From assembly GCF_017352155.2 (NCBI RefSeq), contig NZ_CP071462.1:1736001-1800000 (forward strand): a stretch of 64,000 nucleotides of DNA. Reading direction: 5' to 3'. Origin of the DNA: Haloterrigena alkaliphila. GTDB lineage: Archaea > Halobacteriota > Halobacteria > Halobacteriales > Natrialbaceae. Both the position numbers and the translations under genes were made by a program. This document shows positions 42,679 to 52,319 of this stretch, piece after piece; position 1 is the stretch's first letter; each line of letters starts with the position of its first letter. The notes beneath the pieces are model-generated. The model was not told the DNA's origin and did no database searches. It saw only the letters and a list, made by a program, of their open reading frames with translations.

Positions 42679-43752
42679 TTAATCGCGCAACCGATCCAAT
42701 ATTGACCATGTTGAGTCCAGAATAAACGGAGTGTCGAGGTGTCGCCCCGGCCTGAGATCAACACCAATTCGATGATTGAAAAACGGTAGCCGAGGTGAAT
42801 ACTCAGAAATATGGTTACAGGGCATCTCAAGGGGCTTCTCGTCGTTGCTGAATAAGTCGTCACCATCGAATTCGTCAATGTAGTATACAGGATACCCGGT
42901 ATACTCGGATAGCGTGTTCTGTCGTCGTTGGAACTCCTCACGCCGACCAGGCGTACGGTAACAAACTAAGTCGAGACAATGAATCAGTTGTAAGTTATTA
43001 ATTCGTTCGACGACAGCGGAATCAGACACCGTAATTCGATTTCCTTCTTCTCGAAGTTGATAGCATTCCGGATCGTATAGAAGTAGTAGAAGATCGGGAC
43101 CGAGTGGACAGAATACTTGCAACCCGCAGCTCTCCCAACGACCGATGGCGTACGCTGGCTCGTTTCGGAAGTAGGGATTGTCGAGGACGATCGGGTGATC
43201 GCTCGCGATGAACTCAGACGGAGATTCATTGACCACCAATAACGGCTCGAGTCCCTTGAGCAACGGATACCAGGAGAACGCTTCGAAGAGCTTTCGCATA
43301 TGGAGGCGGCGGCTGAACTTCTCCGGGCTTGTCCGCAGTAACTCAACCGATTCGTCTGGAATGTCTCTTTCCAGCTCACCGCTCGCGATTCGTTCACCAA
43401 GTATTTGAACGATTTCCTCGAGAGCAATCCGCATTCCCCGAGTCCGGGCACGTTGAAAGAGGATAAACCCGCCAAGATGACGGAGATCCATTTGGGATAG
43501 ACCGTCTAACGATTCCGTTTTACGTATTTTCCGAAGAACCGGTAAGTAAGCGTTCTCGATTCTAGTGAAGGCGTCCTCTAGTTTGCGCCCCTCCTCATAG
43601 AAATAGTTTCGAGTGCAGAGTTTCGCGATACGCTCTTCAAATTCGCGACCGCTCTCGAGGTGATAGATCGGTAAATATCCAGTTCGATCATCGTCGTTAA
43701 AGAAGGCGAGGTAGTGACGAGGGACGTAATGCTGGGACTTCTTCGGAGGCAC
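42679..43752 (-). CDS. DUF4238 protein
   Basis: 357 residues. The N-terminal SQHYVPRHYLAFF motif and the later FIASDHPIV...CPLGPDLLLLLYDP segments are the hallmarks of DUF4238, a family scattered in bacterial and archaeal accessory regions and often near defence genes; function unknown. Moderately basic and less acidic than core proteins, with lower-GC codons, implying transfer. Convergent with the DUF499 gene, 16 bases apart. Confidence 0.82.
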   Translation of the reverse strand: MPPKKSQHYVPRHYLAFFNDDDRTGYLPIYHLESGREFEERIAKLCTRNYFYEEGRKLEDAFTRIENAYLPVLRKIRKTESLDGLSQMDLRHLGGFILFQRARTRGMRIALEEIVQILGERIASGELERDIPDESVELLRTSPEKFSRRLHMRKLFEAFSWYPLLKGLEPLLVVNESPSEFIASDHPIVLDNPYFRNEPAYAIGRWESCGLQVFCPLGPDLLLLLYDPECYQLREEGNRITVSDSAVVERINNLQLIHCLDLVCYRTPGRREEFQRRQNTLSEYTGYPVYYIDEFDGDDLFSNDEKPLEMPCNHISEYSPRLPFFNHRIGVDLRPGRHLDTPFILDSTWSILDRLRD

Positions 43753-43830
43753 AAACAGATACTCCTCATTGAATAATCAAATAAATATTGATTCAGCATA
43801 TTTGATAGCAGCGGAGAAGGAGTGTTAGAT

Positions 43831-44133
43831 ATGAGTAAAAATTCAGGGATGATAAAGTATGGACTCGGAAATATTCTGTTCAACGCATTTCCGATGTATA
43901 TTTTTGGAAGCGGAATTCTGACCGCCCTCGAATTCTTCCAGGCAGTAACCGTGTATAGAGATGCTGCATACGCCGTTCGGGTGGCAGCTAATTACTATAT
44001 CTCGAAACTAACACCGTTTCCGTTAAACGAATTCCTGACGGCGGCTGGGTTTTCCGAGGTAGGTTTGAATGTGGGTCTAGCAGTCGTCATTGGTGCAGTT
44101 GTCGCGAGTATCAAATGGCGTAGGAACGTATAA
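43831..44133 (+). CDS. Small membrane protein in the defence island
   Basis: 100 residues with two or three hydrophobic helices (LGNILFNAFPMYIFGSGILTALEFF and VGLNVGLAVVIGAVVASI) and a basic C-terminus (KWRRNV). The ATG at 43831 has an AAGGAG Shine-Dalgarno (43817-43822) at ideal spacing, unusual for haloarchaeal leaderless genes. AT-rich relative to the chromosome. It could be a membrane effector of the neighbouring DUF4238 or DUF262 protein, but no similarity is recognised. Confidence 0.6.
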   Translation: MSKNSGMIKYGLGNILFNAFPMYIFGSGILTALEFFQAVTVYRDAAYAVRVAANYYISKLTPFPLNEFLTAAGFSEVGLNVGLAVVIGAVVASIKWRRNV

Positions 44134-44183
44134 CTGTTTATCGAGATTATTCAATCCATCATTCATCAGATAGTCGAAATAGA

Positions 44184-46034
44184 TTATTCTGCTGGAGGAG
44201 ATACAGACTGTTCGGGTCCTTCGCGGGATGTATTGCGGAATGTGTCTACAATATGTTCTTTAATCAGTTGTTCCCGCTGCTCGACGAAATCCGGGAATTT
44301 TTCGAGCGTGTGTAACGTTTCATCTTCCGGGATCAGATGCCGTTCCCGATACTCGTCTGTACGTTCAGAGAGCCACTCTGCAATCGTTTTTTCTCCCTTG
44401 TCGAAATGCTCGTCTTGACCCAACAGTTGCAGGTTTCCGGGACGATCCTTGAGTTCTTCACACCGCCTTGCAGTCTCGGCGTCTAACCCATGGTCAACAC
44501 GGAGATCGGTTTCGTCTAACCGGTCTCGATTGAATATGTGGTCGACCTCGTACTCGATATTTTCGTTGAGTGTGTTGGGGAAATAGATGAGTGACAGGAA
44601 GAGGTAGATTTTCTGTCGGGTATACGACGTACTGTCGAGAAGTCCCTGAACTACTTCTTCATCGAAGCCAACGACTTTCCCGAGACTGTTCATCTCACGG
44701 TGAATCTGAGATAACGGGAACTCATCCGCTGGCGCATCGGCAATCGCTTTGCGAGATCGGTCGAGGACCTGGTCAGGTCGAGTGGTGAACGCACTATTCA
44801 ATAGGGCGGACGTGAGCCAGAAGTAGATCCGTTTTCGTGTCTGTCTGCCTTCGATCGACGTCCATTGAACGTCGGGATTGGTGTTCGCGTGGAAGAAATA
44901 AATGAGCGGAATAATCGCATTGTCACTCGTCAGGCTTCGGCCGTCGATTCCCACTTCAACGAGGAAGTTCAAGGCTCGGCGGACGGCCGGTTCGAAGTCG
45001 CCCTCCTCCCACGTCCGTCGTATCGCTGCCAAGTTTTCGTCTGTGAAATTAGCGATACGGTACTCGGCGGAGATGTCCGATAGTACTAGCAGTGTCTTTA
45101 GGACGAAGTCAATACCGAGTCCGAAATCAGCATCGCTGTACGTGTGATTAATCTCGTCGACGAAAGAGGTGATCGCCTCTCGAGCGTCGAGCGGATCGCT
45201 CGTATCGCTCGTCCATTGTGCCGTCGCCATCGAAAGGAGGATTTCGGATTTGCTCAGCTGCGTCCCGCCCTCGTTCGTACGCAAGAAAATATCTAGAACA
45301 CGTTCGTTGTCGCTGGTGTCCTCGGGATAGAAGTTGATGATGTCGTTATTGTGGATCGTATTGTAAAGAGCCATAATATTGTTCTGAAGGTAGCTCTCTT
45401 TCTCTGGCGGGAGTTCCTCCAGTTCAGGAGCGTCCTTGATCGCCATTGCGTCCATCAAATTTTCGGCCTCGAGGATGTCCCCTACCCAGTACCAATAGTT
45501 CTCCGTGGATTGTTCGACGTTTCCGGCTTTGAACTGGAAGTCATAGCGCATTTTCAGCTCGTCATTGCTCACTTGGTTGGGATCAGAGAGTAAGTTTAGA
45601 TAGAGCCGCTTACGCTCGTAGGAGTCGCGCTCTGCGTTTGGGAAATACGGTTTCTTTACGATGTACGTTCCAGTGAGACCGATATAGAGTGCTGTTAGGC
45701 GCTGTTGTCCGTCGAGAACCAGTGTGAGTTCGTTGGGCAGCCCAAATCCGTCTTGAAGCTTCGGGTTGTGATGGTGGGCGTCCGAGAATTCGGATTGGAC
45801 GATACTGCGTTCGACGTAGTTCTGAACGAAGCGGTATTTAATCTGCTGTTCAACCTGTTCTCCATTGACCTCCCAAAAGAGGAACGAACCGATCGGATAC
45901 TCTCGGAGGATTGAGTCGAAGAGTTGTTTTACTTGGTCCGGACCCCAGACGAACTCCCGCTGGATCGCGGGTACGAAGATCGACTCGTTCAGCTTTGGGA
46001 CGACCTTCGCGATCGTAGTCGATTGAAACCCCAT
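44184..46034 (-). CDS. DUF262 + HNH protein (GmrSD-like restriction factor)
   Basis: 616 residues. The N-terminal DUF262 domain has the nucleotide-binding motif LVLDGQQRLTAL near 107 together with FVPAIQREFVW and IGSFLFWEV. The C-terminal domain contains YEVDHIFNRDRL and later NLQLLGQ, typical of the HNH-like DUF1524 part of GmrSD type IV enzymes, which cut modified phage DNA. Single-chain arrangement as in many GmrSD homologues. AT-rich gene; its insertion between Hma-type components suggests later acquisition. The ATG at 46034 follows the conserved N-terminal pattern. Confidence 0.86.
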   Translation of the reverse strand: MGFQSTTIAKVVPKLNESIFVPAIQREFVWGPDQVKQLFDSILREYPIGSFLFWEVNGEQVEQQIKYRFVQNYVERSIVQSEFSDAHHHNPKLQDGFGLPNELTLVLDGQQRLTALYIGLTGTYIVKKPYFPNAERDSYERKRLYLNLLSDPNQVSNDELKMRYDFQFKAGNVEQSTENYWYWVGDILEAENLMDAMAIKDAPELEELPPEKESYLQNNIMALYNTIHNNDIINFYPEDTSDNERVLDIFLRTNEGGTQLSKSEILLSMATAQWTSDTSDPLDAREAITSFVDEINHTYSDADFGLGIDFVLKTLLVLSDISAEYRIANFTDENLAAIRRTWEEGDFEPAVRRALNFLVEVGIDGRSLTSDNAIIPLIYFFHANTNPDVQWTSIEGRQTRKRIYFWLTSALLNSAFTTRPDQVLDRSRKAIADAPADEFPLSQIHREMNSLGKVVGFDEEVVQGLLDSTSYTRQKIYLFLSLIYFPNTLNENIEYEVDHIFNRDRLDETDLRVDHGLDAETARRCEELKDRPGNLQLLGQDEHFDKGEKTIAEWLSERTDEYRERHLIPEDETLHTLEKFPDFVEQREQLIKEHIVDTFRNTSREGPEQSVSPPAE

Positions 46035-46156
46035 AGCACAATGCTGTCGACGCAATCATAAATAATCCTCTTACTCAGAAGATAGTAGTAGAGTGTTCGA
46101 TATAGTGCTGCCATTTTATTCAAATAGTACCTTCACAAAGAGTATAGAAGACAGTT

Positions 46157-47581
46157 TTACTGAATGGCGTCTAAAACGGTATCTGCGTCAAGATTATTTT
46201 CATCACTTAATCCTGACGAGTAATATTCCTCAATAGCATTAATTGACAAGGTTCTCTCTAAGTCATCTATATCAGACAATACTTGCTCGATGCAGTGGTC
46301 TAAGCCATAGTGGTTGCTAACCTGTCCTAGCTGATAATCGAAATTAGCCATGTATTCCAGATACTGACTTAGAGTTTGTTTTTCCTCACTTGAGGCAGGT
46401 TTGTTGGTATCATTCCAAAATTCACCCGCATGGATTAGGAATGCTTGAGCTGCTTTTAGATGACCTCTTCGTTTTTCACGTGCGGATTCGTTTTCAATAA
46501 TATAATCACGTTGTAGATCATGGCAGCGAAAAACGGTCTCACCGGTTGCAGTCACCCGTCGTTTTACAATCGCACGTTGATGCAAATTTGATAACAATTG
46601 TCTGACTTCTGCCGAGGTTCGGTCTGTCATCTCGCTCAACAAATGTGGTCTTAGTTCCCGAAGAACACATGAATCACGAAGAAGTTGTTCTTCCTCAACG
46701 GACAATTGATTGAGGAGACTACTTTCTAAGTACTGAATTAGCTCTGGTTCATTAAGAGGGCTGTCATTCAAGGCGTTCTCCAGCCCATTATTATCAGCGA
46801 GCTTCAATAACTTATCTATAACAAAGGGGTGACCACGGGTGCGGTTATAGATTTCACCGATTACATCTCCTTCTGGAGAGAAGCCTCTTTTATGAACTAA
46901 TCTCTCTGTCGCAGAATCGTCTAACTCACCTACTGCCACACGTAATATATTTTCAGGCTCATTAGGAATATGTCGAGAAGATCCGATATACCAAGTAACG
47001 TTCTCCGGGAGATCGCGTGCAATTTCACGGAAGATGGCATCAAATCTTTCCGCTCGTTTTTCCCCTAGTCTTTCCACATCATACTGATCTACTATTATTG
47101 CGATCTGTTCGTGTTTTTTTGATTCGCTACCGATGATGTCGAGAAGAAAAGACACAGGATCAATTGTTGCCGTTATATCTTCACTAGAGTTGAAGAGTTT
47201 CGCTAAGATAGCACCAATCGCAGTACTCCCTATTCCTCCGGATGGATCAATAGGTGAGGTGGTTCTCGCTATTGATCTTACGGCTGCTGGGGAAAGTTCT
47301 TCTTTTATACGATCTATTACTGAGTCCGGAAATTCTTCCTCCCAGGTCTCCAATAGACGTTGGAAAAATATTTGTACTGTATCTGGATCACCGATCTCAT
47401 ACCAAATCACGGGGATTTCTTCTGATTCACATTTCACTGCAAACTCTTCAAGAAGAGCAGTTTTTCCAAAACCGCTAGGGCCTGAGACAGTATACATCTG
47501 TGCATCTGATTCAGGACGTAGACCGTTGCGCATACGATTCAGTTCTGATGTCCTATTCACAAACGGATCCGCGACACTCAT
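46157..47581 (-). CDS. STAND-like P-loop NTPase
   Basis: 474 residues. It begins with FVNRTSELNRMRNGLRP, the usual entry to AAA/STAND ATPases, then Walker A GPSGFGKTALL near 34-44, a Walker B-like IAIIVDQYDV, and a GSSRHIP sensor region. A winged-helix segment follows (LRPHLLSEMTDRTSAEVRQLLSNLHQRAIV) and a helical C-terminus. STAND NTPases often act as pathogen sensors or transcription regulators; no effector domain is fused here. The gene is strikingly AT-rich. Divergent from the DUF1156 methylase gene. Confidence 0.8.
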   Translation of the reverse strand: MSVADPFVNRTSELNRMRNGLRPESDAQMYTVSGPSGFGKTALLEEFAVKCESEEIPVIWYEIGDPDTVQIFFQRLLETWEEEFPDSVIDRIKEELSPAAVRSIARTTSPIDPSGGIGSTAIGAILAKLFNSSEDITATIDPVSFLLDIIGSESKKHEQIAIIVDQYDVERLGEKRAERFDAIFREIARDLPENVTWYIGSSRHIPNEPENILRVAVGELDDSATERLVHKRGFSPEGDVIGEIYNRTRGHPFVIDKLLKLADNNGLENALNDSPLNEPELIQYLESSLLNQLSVEEEQLLRDSCVLRELRPHLLSEMTDRTSAEVRQLLSNLHQRAIVKRRVTATGETVFRCHDLQRDYIIENESAREKRRGHLKAAQAFLIHAGEFWNDTNKPASSEEKQTLSQYLEYMANFDYQLGQVSNHYGLDHCIEQVLSDIDDLERTLSINAIEEYYSSGLSDENNLDADTVLDAIQ

Positions 47582-47643
47582 TGACCGATATTTTGTTTGA
47601 GGAGGTCATAATAGCTATGGGGAGACAACGGAACTTCCCAAAC

Positions 47644-47650
47644 AAATATA
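47644..47650 (+). promoter_or_regulatory. TATA box for the DUF1156 methylase gene
   Basis: AAATATA lies about 32-38 bases before the ATG at 47682. Confidence 0.45.
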
Positions 47651-47681
47651 CGGATAGGGAAACCCTTGAGGATTAACTACT

Positions 47682-50342
47682 ATGCCTGATGGCTCGGGAC
47701 AACAACGTCGAACGGAACTCCCTATCGAAAGAGGGTTTCCCATCGAACGGGTCAACGAGATTGCTGAAAAAGAGGGACGGGCGAAGATGTACTATCGCCC
47801 AATCTACACGATGCATAAGTGGTGGGCGCGACGCCTGGGCTGTGTCTTCCGTGCTATTTCTCTCTACACGCTACTTGACGACCCGGAGAAAGTACAGGTG
47901 TTCGAGCCCGGTCACGAGGGCAGTACACTTGCTGATTACGGCGACGACACTGGTGGCGAGTCTGACCTCGACATCGCCTCACTACTTGAACGTGTAGATA
48001 TGACCGACCCGGAGAGTCTCTGGGAGCTTTATCCGAAGGATGTCCGCATCGAGGACAAGAAGATTCTCGACCCATTCATGGGCGGCGGCACGTCGCTTGT
48101 CGAGGCGTCACGCTTCGGCGCTGAGGTCGTCGGCAACGACCTGAATCCTGTTGCGTGGTTCGTTACGAAGAAGGAACTCGAAGCCGGGCAGACCGACGTC
48201 GAAGAACTTGAAGAGGCTTTCGAGAAGGTGAAACTGGATGTTGCCGACGAGATTACGCAATACTACAAGACACCCTGTCCGAACGGCGATCACGAGGCCG
48301 ACGTGATGTACAACTTCTGGGTAAAGGAGTTGGACTGTGTCTCTTGTGGACATACAGTTCCGCTGTTTAAGGACTATCGCGTCGCCGCAGGGCGCTACGA
48401 GAATGATGACAAGTACAACATTCTCTGTCCGGACTGTGGTTCGGTCACTTTGGTAGATGACTGGCAGTCGGAGAGTGTCTGTAACGACTGCGGCCACGGT
48501 TTCGTTCCGAAGGAAGGAAACGTTTCACGTGGCGGGAAGTACAACTGTCCAGACTGTGGCCAGAAGTACGCGATCACGGACGCAATTCAAGAACAAGGAC
48601 CTCCCGACTTGCGCCTCTATGCTCTAGAGTATTACTGCGAACATTGTGACAACGCGGGCGAAGATAAGAGCGCCTACAAGGGGTACAAGCAGGTAGAAAG
48701 CTACGACGTTGAGCTTTTCGAGGAAGCAAAGAGTGAGTGGGAAGAAAGTGACGCACTGCATAAGTACGTTCCCAATGAAGACATCCCAGAGGGTGCTATA
48801 ACTGCGGCTTCATCGATCAGTGGCAACGACGTGTTCCAACATGGCTACGAGACCTGGCAGGATATGTTCACAGAGCGTCAACTACTGTCGCTCGCTAAGC
48901 TATTTCGTTCAATCGAATCTGTGGACGATCAGAACCTCTCTGAATACCTTCTCTTAGCGGCTTCTGAGTCTCTACGGTATACGAATAAGATGGTGTCATA
49001 TAATACAACATACAATAAAATTGGAGATTTCTTCCGAAATAACTCTTTCACACCACCGACCTATCCAGTTGAAAATAACGTGTGGGGCGCTAAGTGGGGG
49101 AGCGGGACGTTCAGTTCTATGTTTCAAATGGTGAAGACAGGCGTCGAATACGCAAATTCACCCACCGAACGCTACGTAGAGAACGGTGAGACCGTAGAAA
49201 CGCCAGAATTCTCACATCCTATCGGGGAATCCGCTAAAATTCACCAAGGCGATATGCGTCAACTTGACTACGAAGACGAGTTTGACGCCGTCATCACTGA
49301 TCCTCCGTACTACGACAACATCATTTACTCCGAGGTGGCGGACTACTTCTACGTCTGGCAGAAGGTACTTCTCGAAGACGAGTATCCCGGATTCGACCAA
49401 GACAAAACGCCTCGTGCGGAGTCGATAGTCACGAATCCATACCTTGAGAAAACTTCCGAAGACTTCGAATCCGAACTCGGACAAGCCTTCGCGGTCATCA
49501 AGCGCTCACTTAAGGACGACGGGTCACTCACGTTTACCTATCATCACAGCGACTCCGAATCGTGGGGAGAACTTCTCGAATCGCTCTGTAACGTCGGATT
49601 CGAGGTAACAGCGACGTACCCGATCACCGCAGACATTAACAAGTTCATTGGTGGCGAAGCAGTCTCCTTCGACATCATCGTTGTCGCCCGTCCCCTCGAC
49701 GACACCGAACCAGCCTCGTGGAAGTCGCTCCGCCGCGACATCTATCGCACGGCCCGTCGTACCCGCAAGCAACTTGAAGAGAACCGCGACCTCTCCCGCG
49801 GCGACATCGGCGTGATGGAGATGGGCGCGTGTTTCCGCGAGTACTCCAAGCACCACGGCAAGGTGCAGCGCGCCGGAGAAATTATGTCCGCAAAGGAGGT
49901 CGTCCAGGAAATCTACGGAATCATCCAGGAAGCCAGCGACATCGGTGTCGAAGATGTGTTTGTTGACCTGCTGGACACTCCGAGTCCCTCCTTCGACGAC
50001 GTCAACAAACTCTGCCGCGGCACGAACGCGACGCCCCAGGACCTCAAGGAGATGCGCCTCTACAACCAGGACGACGGCTTCGAACTGGGGACGTGGGACA
50101 ACGAGAAGCGTCGGGCGTATATTGAGGAGCGAGCCAACGGCGACGGCGGCGATCACCTCTCGAACCTCGACAAGCTCCAGTTCCTCCGGTACCGCTACGA
50201 CAAGGGGCAGGCGGTCCAGAACTACGTCGATAAGTGGGGCGTTGATGACGACCTCCGAGAACTCGCCGGCCGGCTCGCAGACGTGACCGGGGACGATACG
50301 TACACTCGAGTGCTCGGCGATCGGGATATCACGAGTTACTAA
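47682..50342 (+). CDS. DUF1156 adenine-specific DNA methylase (Hma-type methylase candidate)
   Basis: 886-residue DNA methyltransferase. The N-terminal DUF1156 signature is YRPIYTMHKWWARRLG; SAM-binding motif I is DPFMGGGTSLVEA near 130-142; the catalytic DPPYYDN lies near 538-544, typical of N6-adenine or N4-cytosine methylases. Between them, about 200-330, are several CxxC pairs (CVSCGH, CPDCGS, CNDCGH, CPDCGQ, CEHC) forming zinc-ribbon units. In related systems it marks host DNA or is part of the interference complex. The 127-residue gene follows 257 bases later. Confidence 0.92.
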   Translation: MPDGSGQQRRTELPIERGFPIERVNEIAEKEGRAKMYYRPIYTMHKWWARRLGCVFRAISLYTLLDDPEKVQVFEPGHEGSTLADYGDDTGGESDLDIASLLERVDMTDPESLWELYPKDVRIEDKKILDPFMGGGTSLVEASRFGAEVVGNDLNPVAWFVTKKELEAGQTDVEELEEAFEKVKLDVADEITQYYKTPCPNGDHEADVMYNFWVKELDCVSCGHTVPLFKDYRVAAGRYENDDKYNILCPDCGSVTLVDDWQSESVCNDCGHGFVPKEGNVSRGGKYNCPDCGQKYAITDAIQEQGPPDLRLYALEYYCEHCDNAGEDKSAYKGYKQVESYDVELFEEAKSEWEESDALHKYVPNEDIPEGAITAASSISGNDVFQHGYETWQDMFTERQLLSLAKLFRSIESVDDQNLSEYLLLAASESLRYTNKMVSYNTTYNKIGDFFRNNSFTPPTYPVENNVWGAKWGSGTFSSMFQMVKTGVEYANSPTERYVENGETVETPEFSHPIGESAKIHQGDMRQLDYEDEFDAVITDPPYYDNIIYSEVADYFYVWQKVLLEDEYPGFDQDKTPRAESIVTNPYLEKTSEDFESELGQAFAVIKRSLKDDGSLTFTYHHSDSESWGELLESLCNVGFEVTATYPITADINKFIGGEAVSFDIIVVARPLDDTEPASWKSLRRDIYRTARRTRKQLEENRDLSRGDIGVMEMGACFREYSKHHGKVQRAGEIMSAKEVVQEIYGIIQEASDIGVEDVFVDLLDTPSPSFDDVNKLCRGTNATPQDLKEMRLYNQDDGFELGTWDNEKRRAYIEERANGDGGDHLSNLDKLQFLRYRYDKGQAVQNYVDKWGVDDDLRELAGRLADVTGDDTYTRVLGDRDITSY

Positions 50343-50493
50343 CTACAGGCCTGAAGTCGGGATTTGTTGTCGTGATTTTCGTCACCGTGCGGGGTACGAA
50401 TGAGGTTCGGCTTCTCTGTAGAGAACCGTCTGACCCACATCTGAGGAATGCTACAATGACCCAAGTGATGAGATATGCGAATGTAGACCCAGT

Positions 50494-50510
50494 GATATGA
50501 TGTTCATATC
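50494..50510. promoter_or_regulatory. Palindrome upstream of the 127-residue gene
   Basis: GATATGA-TGT-TCATATC, a perfect 7-bp inverted repeat about 90 bases before the next gene. Possible operator. The rest of the 50343-50599 gap shows nothing else. Confidence 0.35.
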
Positions 50511-50599
50511 GGAGAATGAATAGGGTGCTCGTTTTTCACTGCGGTAAACGGCCTACGACACTGAAACGACTAAAAGTCTCTACACCTTATAGTCCGAAA

Positions 50600-50983
50600 A
50601 TGGCTGGCCCTGGACAAATCCCCGGACGATACAATCTCGTAATCAAAGGCGCCTATGACACCTTTGATCATCAAGTTCCGATCGCCGAGTTCATCGAGCA
50701 GCTTCGATCGGACGACGTCCCCAACGAACTCTGCGTCGTCGGCCTCGAGGACGCGTTCGAAGAGGACGAGTTGATCGACCAGCTCGCCCTCGAGATGGAC
50801 AAACGAGCGAACGACCTGGAGTACCAGAGCCCGACGATCCAGTTCGCGATCGAAGGATCGTTCCACCGGACCGGGAAGACGTACGATCTGCGATACGACG
50901 GAACGCTCTACTCGCTACGGGACGTCTTCGGCTCGCAAATGGATCGGAAAGAAGACGGGGACTGGTTAGTCGTACCGTTCTAA
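50600..50983 (+). CDS. Small uncharacterised protein following the DUF1156 methylase
   Basis: 127 residues, mixed alpha/beta: a beta strand start (GRYNLVIKGAYDTFDHQ), an acidic helix (EDELIDQLALEMDKRAND) and a C-terminal strand (DWLVVPF). No catalytic motif. Its place behind the methylase suggests a role in the same system, perhaps the position that DUF3780 proteins occupy in relatives, but it is shorter and I do not see that similarity. The ATG at 50600 was chosen for composition. Confidence 0.6.
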   Translation: MAGPGQIPGRYNLVIKGAYDTFDHQVPIAEFIEQLRSDDVPNELCVVGLEDAFEEDELIDQLALEMDKRANDLEYQSPTIQFAIEGSFHRTGKTYDLRYDGTLYSLRDVFGSQMDRKEDGDWLVVPF

Positions 50984-51120
50984 GCTCGCGTCGTCTGATC
51001 GGTCCAAACGGGAGTGATTTCTAAGCCAGTCAGTAATCGGCTCGATTATCCGGCTGCGAATCGTATAGATCGGGACAGCATTTCTCCTAGCTCTTTCAAG
51101 TACTCGAGAGAAGGTGGTAA

Positions 51121-51309
51121 ATGAAGGGGGGACGAGAGCACCTTATTCCGGATCGTCTTCATTGGCACACGTCCGGGACAATTGTCTCAACGTACGATCC
51201 GAAAGATCCGCCGAAAATCGCCCCGATATACGATGACAGAATCGTGCTCTCAAAAGCCACCGTTGCACCAGTGGATTTATGCGTCCTAGTGAACCACCTA
51301 GAGATATGA
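51121..51309 (+). CDS. Possible small protein, first of an overlapping pair
   Basis: 62 residues from ATG at 51121, preceded by GGTGG nine bases upstream. The sequence (KIAPIYDDRIVLSKATVAPVDLCVL) looks plausible but is unrecognised. Its stop overlaps the ATG of the next frame as ATGA (51306-51309), the pattern of coupled genes. Convergent with the Fic gene. Could be chance. Confidence 0.35.
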   Translation: MKGGREHLIPDRLHWHTSGTIVSTYDPKDPPKIAPIYDDRIVLSKATVAPVDLCVLVNHLEI

Positions 51310-51410
51310 GCCTAGAAGATACCGTCCGAGAATTAGAGGAACGTCTCGAAATGAGCCGTAGCGAAGAGGTCGAAGAAACCGGACGGACTGTCGCGCGGCT
51401 CCAGGATTAA
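51306..51410 (+). CDS. Possible 34-residue helical protein, second of an overlapping pair
   Basis: Starts at an ATGA overlap with the 62-residue frame. Entirely helical and charged (SLEDTVRELEERLEMSRSEE), like the C-terminal tail or neutralising peptide of small antitoxins. Ends two bases before the stop of the convergent Fic/Doc gene. Too short for a firm call. Confidence 0.3.
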   Translation: MSLEDTVRELEERLEMSRSEEVEETGRTVARLQD

Positions 51411-51412
51411 TC

Positions 51413-52315
51413 TTACTCGAGGTCTTTGAGTTCCGCTGCGAATTCGTGCTTTGAGAGAGCGTCTGCTTCGAGAAGAGCGGTCTTTCCCGTCCGGCGAACG
51501 GCATCCTCTGTGAACTCGATCCAGAGCTCTTCGTGTTTTTTGGCGTAGTGTCTCCACCTCTCGCTGGGCTGCATATCCAATTCGTAGTTATCGAGCCGAA
51601 TCTCGATTTCGTGCTTTCGCTCGAGTACGTCACACCCGAAGTTCTCGAGATACTTGAAGCGATCTCCCTTCCGTCGGACGGTTACGAGTCGTTTGGACCG
51701 ATTGATGTAGTCATTGACCCATTCCATCCAATCGTACTCGGCCGCACCGTCCACTTGTATTGCCGTATCCGGCATGGAGAAATCCGGATCCACTCGACGA
51801 AGGTAGAGTTGAGCCATCCCGATCGAGGTTCGATGGTTCGCGTTCGGTAGCGGATGCTTGAGAATGAGATTCGACGCGAGTCGACCCGCAACTTCGGTTG
51901 CGGTCCCCTCCCAATCGACTTGGTTGAGCGCGGGTGCGATGTCTTCGGCGGAGATGTCCTTGTAGGCTCGGACGCGCTTTCCCTCTTCTTCGTAGTTCTC
52001 CTCGAGAACGTTTCTGAAGACTTCGACGAGCCTGGTCGCAATGACGCTATTTGCAGGGGACAGCGATTGGATGTACTCGGATAAATCGTACTCCATCGCA
52101 TCGGCAGGTCCACTCGCTCCGGATGCGGTATAGACGACGTAGACGGTCCGATCTAACTCGTACTCCTCGACCTTGACTGATTTGTGGCCGTCGTAATTCA
52201 CGACGCGCTGGCCAACCGCTTGGAGATCGGGATTGACGAAATCTAGCGAGAACTGTTTATCTCGCTCGTGGTGATAGAAGACGCGGTTTACCATCTCGTA
52301 GCGAGGAATACGCAC
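51413..52315 (-). CDS. Fic/Doc-family protein in the McrBC operon
   Basis: 300 residues. The Fic core motif is HPLPNANHRTS at 154-164, matching the Doc-like form H-x-[FL]-x-[DN]-A-N-x-R (H154, N160, R162) rather than the AMPylating HPFxxGNGR. Doc enzymes phosphorylate EF-Tu. The first 90 residues are an extra N-terminal domain, and a helical C-terminal region follows. No inhibitory (S/T)xxxE(G/N) helix was found. The GTG start at 52315 lies four bases behind the McrC stop (an internal ATG at codon 8 is an alternative), so it is cotranscribed with mcrBC. Confidence 0.82.
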   Translation of the reverse strand: MRIPRYEMVNRVFYHHERDKQFSLDFVNPDLQAVGQRVVNYDGHKSVKVEEYELDRTVYVVYTASGASGPADAMEYDLSEYIQSLSPANSVIATRLVEVFRNVLEENYEEEGKRVRAYKDISAEDIAPALNQVDWEGTATEVAGRLASNLILKHPLPNANHRTSIGMAQLYLRRVDPDFSMPDTAIQVDGAAEYDWMEWVNDYINRSKRLVTVRRKGDRFKYLENFGCDVLERKHEIEIRLDNYELDMQPSERWRHYAKKHEELWIEFTEDAVRRTGKTALLEADALSKHEFAAELKDLE

Positions 52316-52319
52316 GTGC

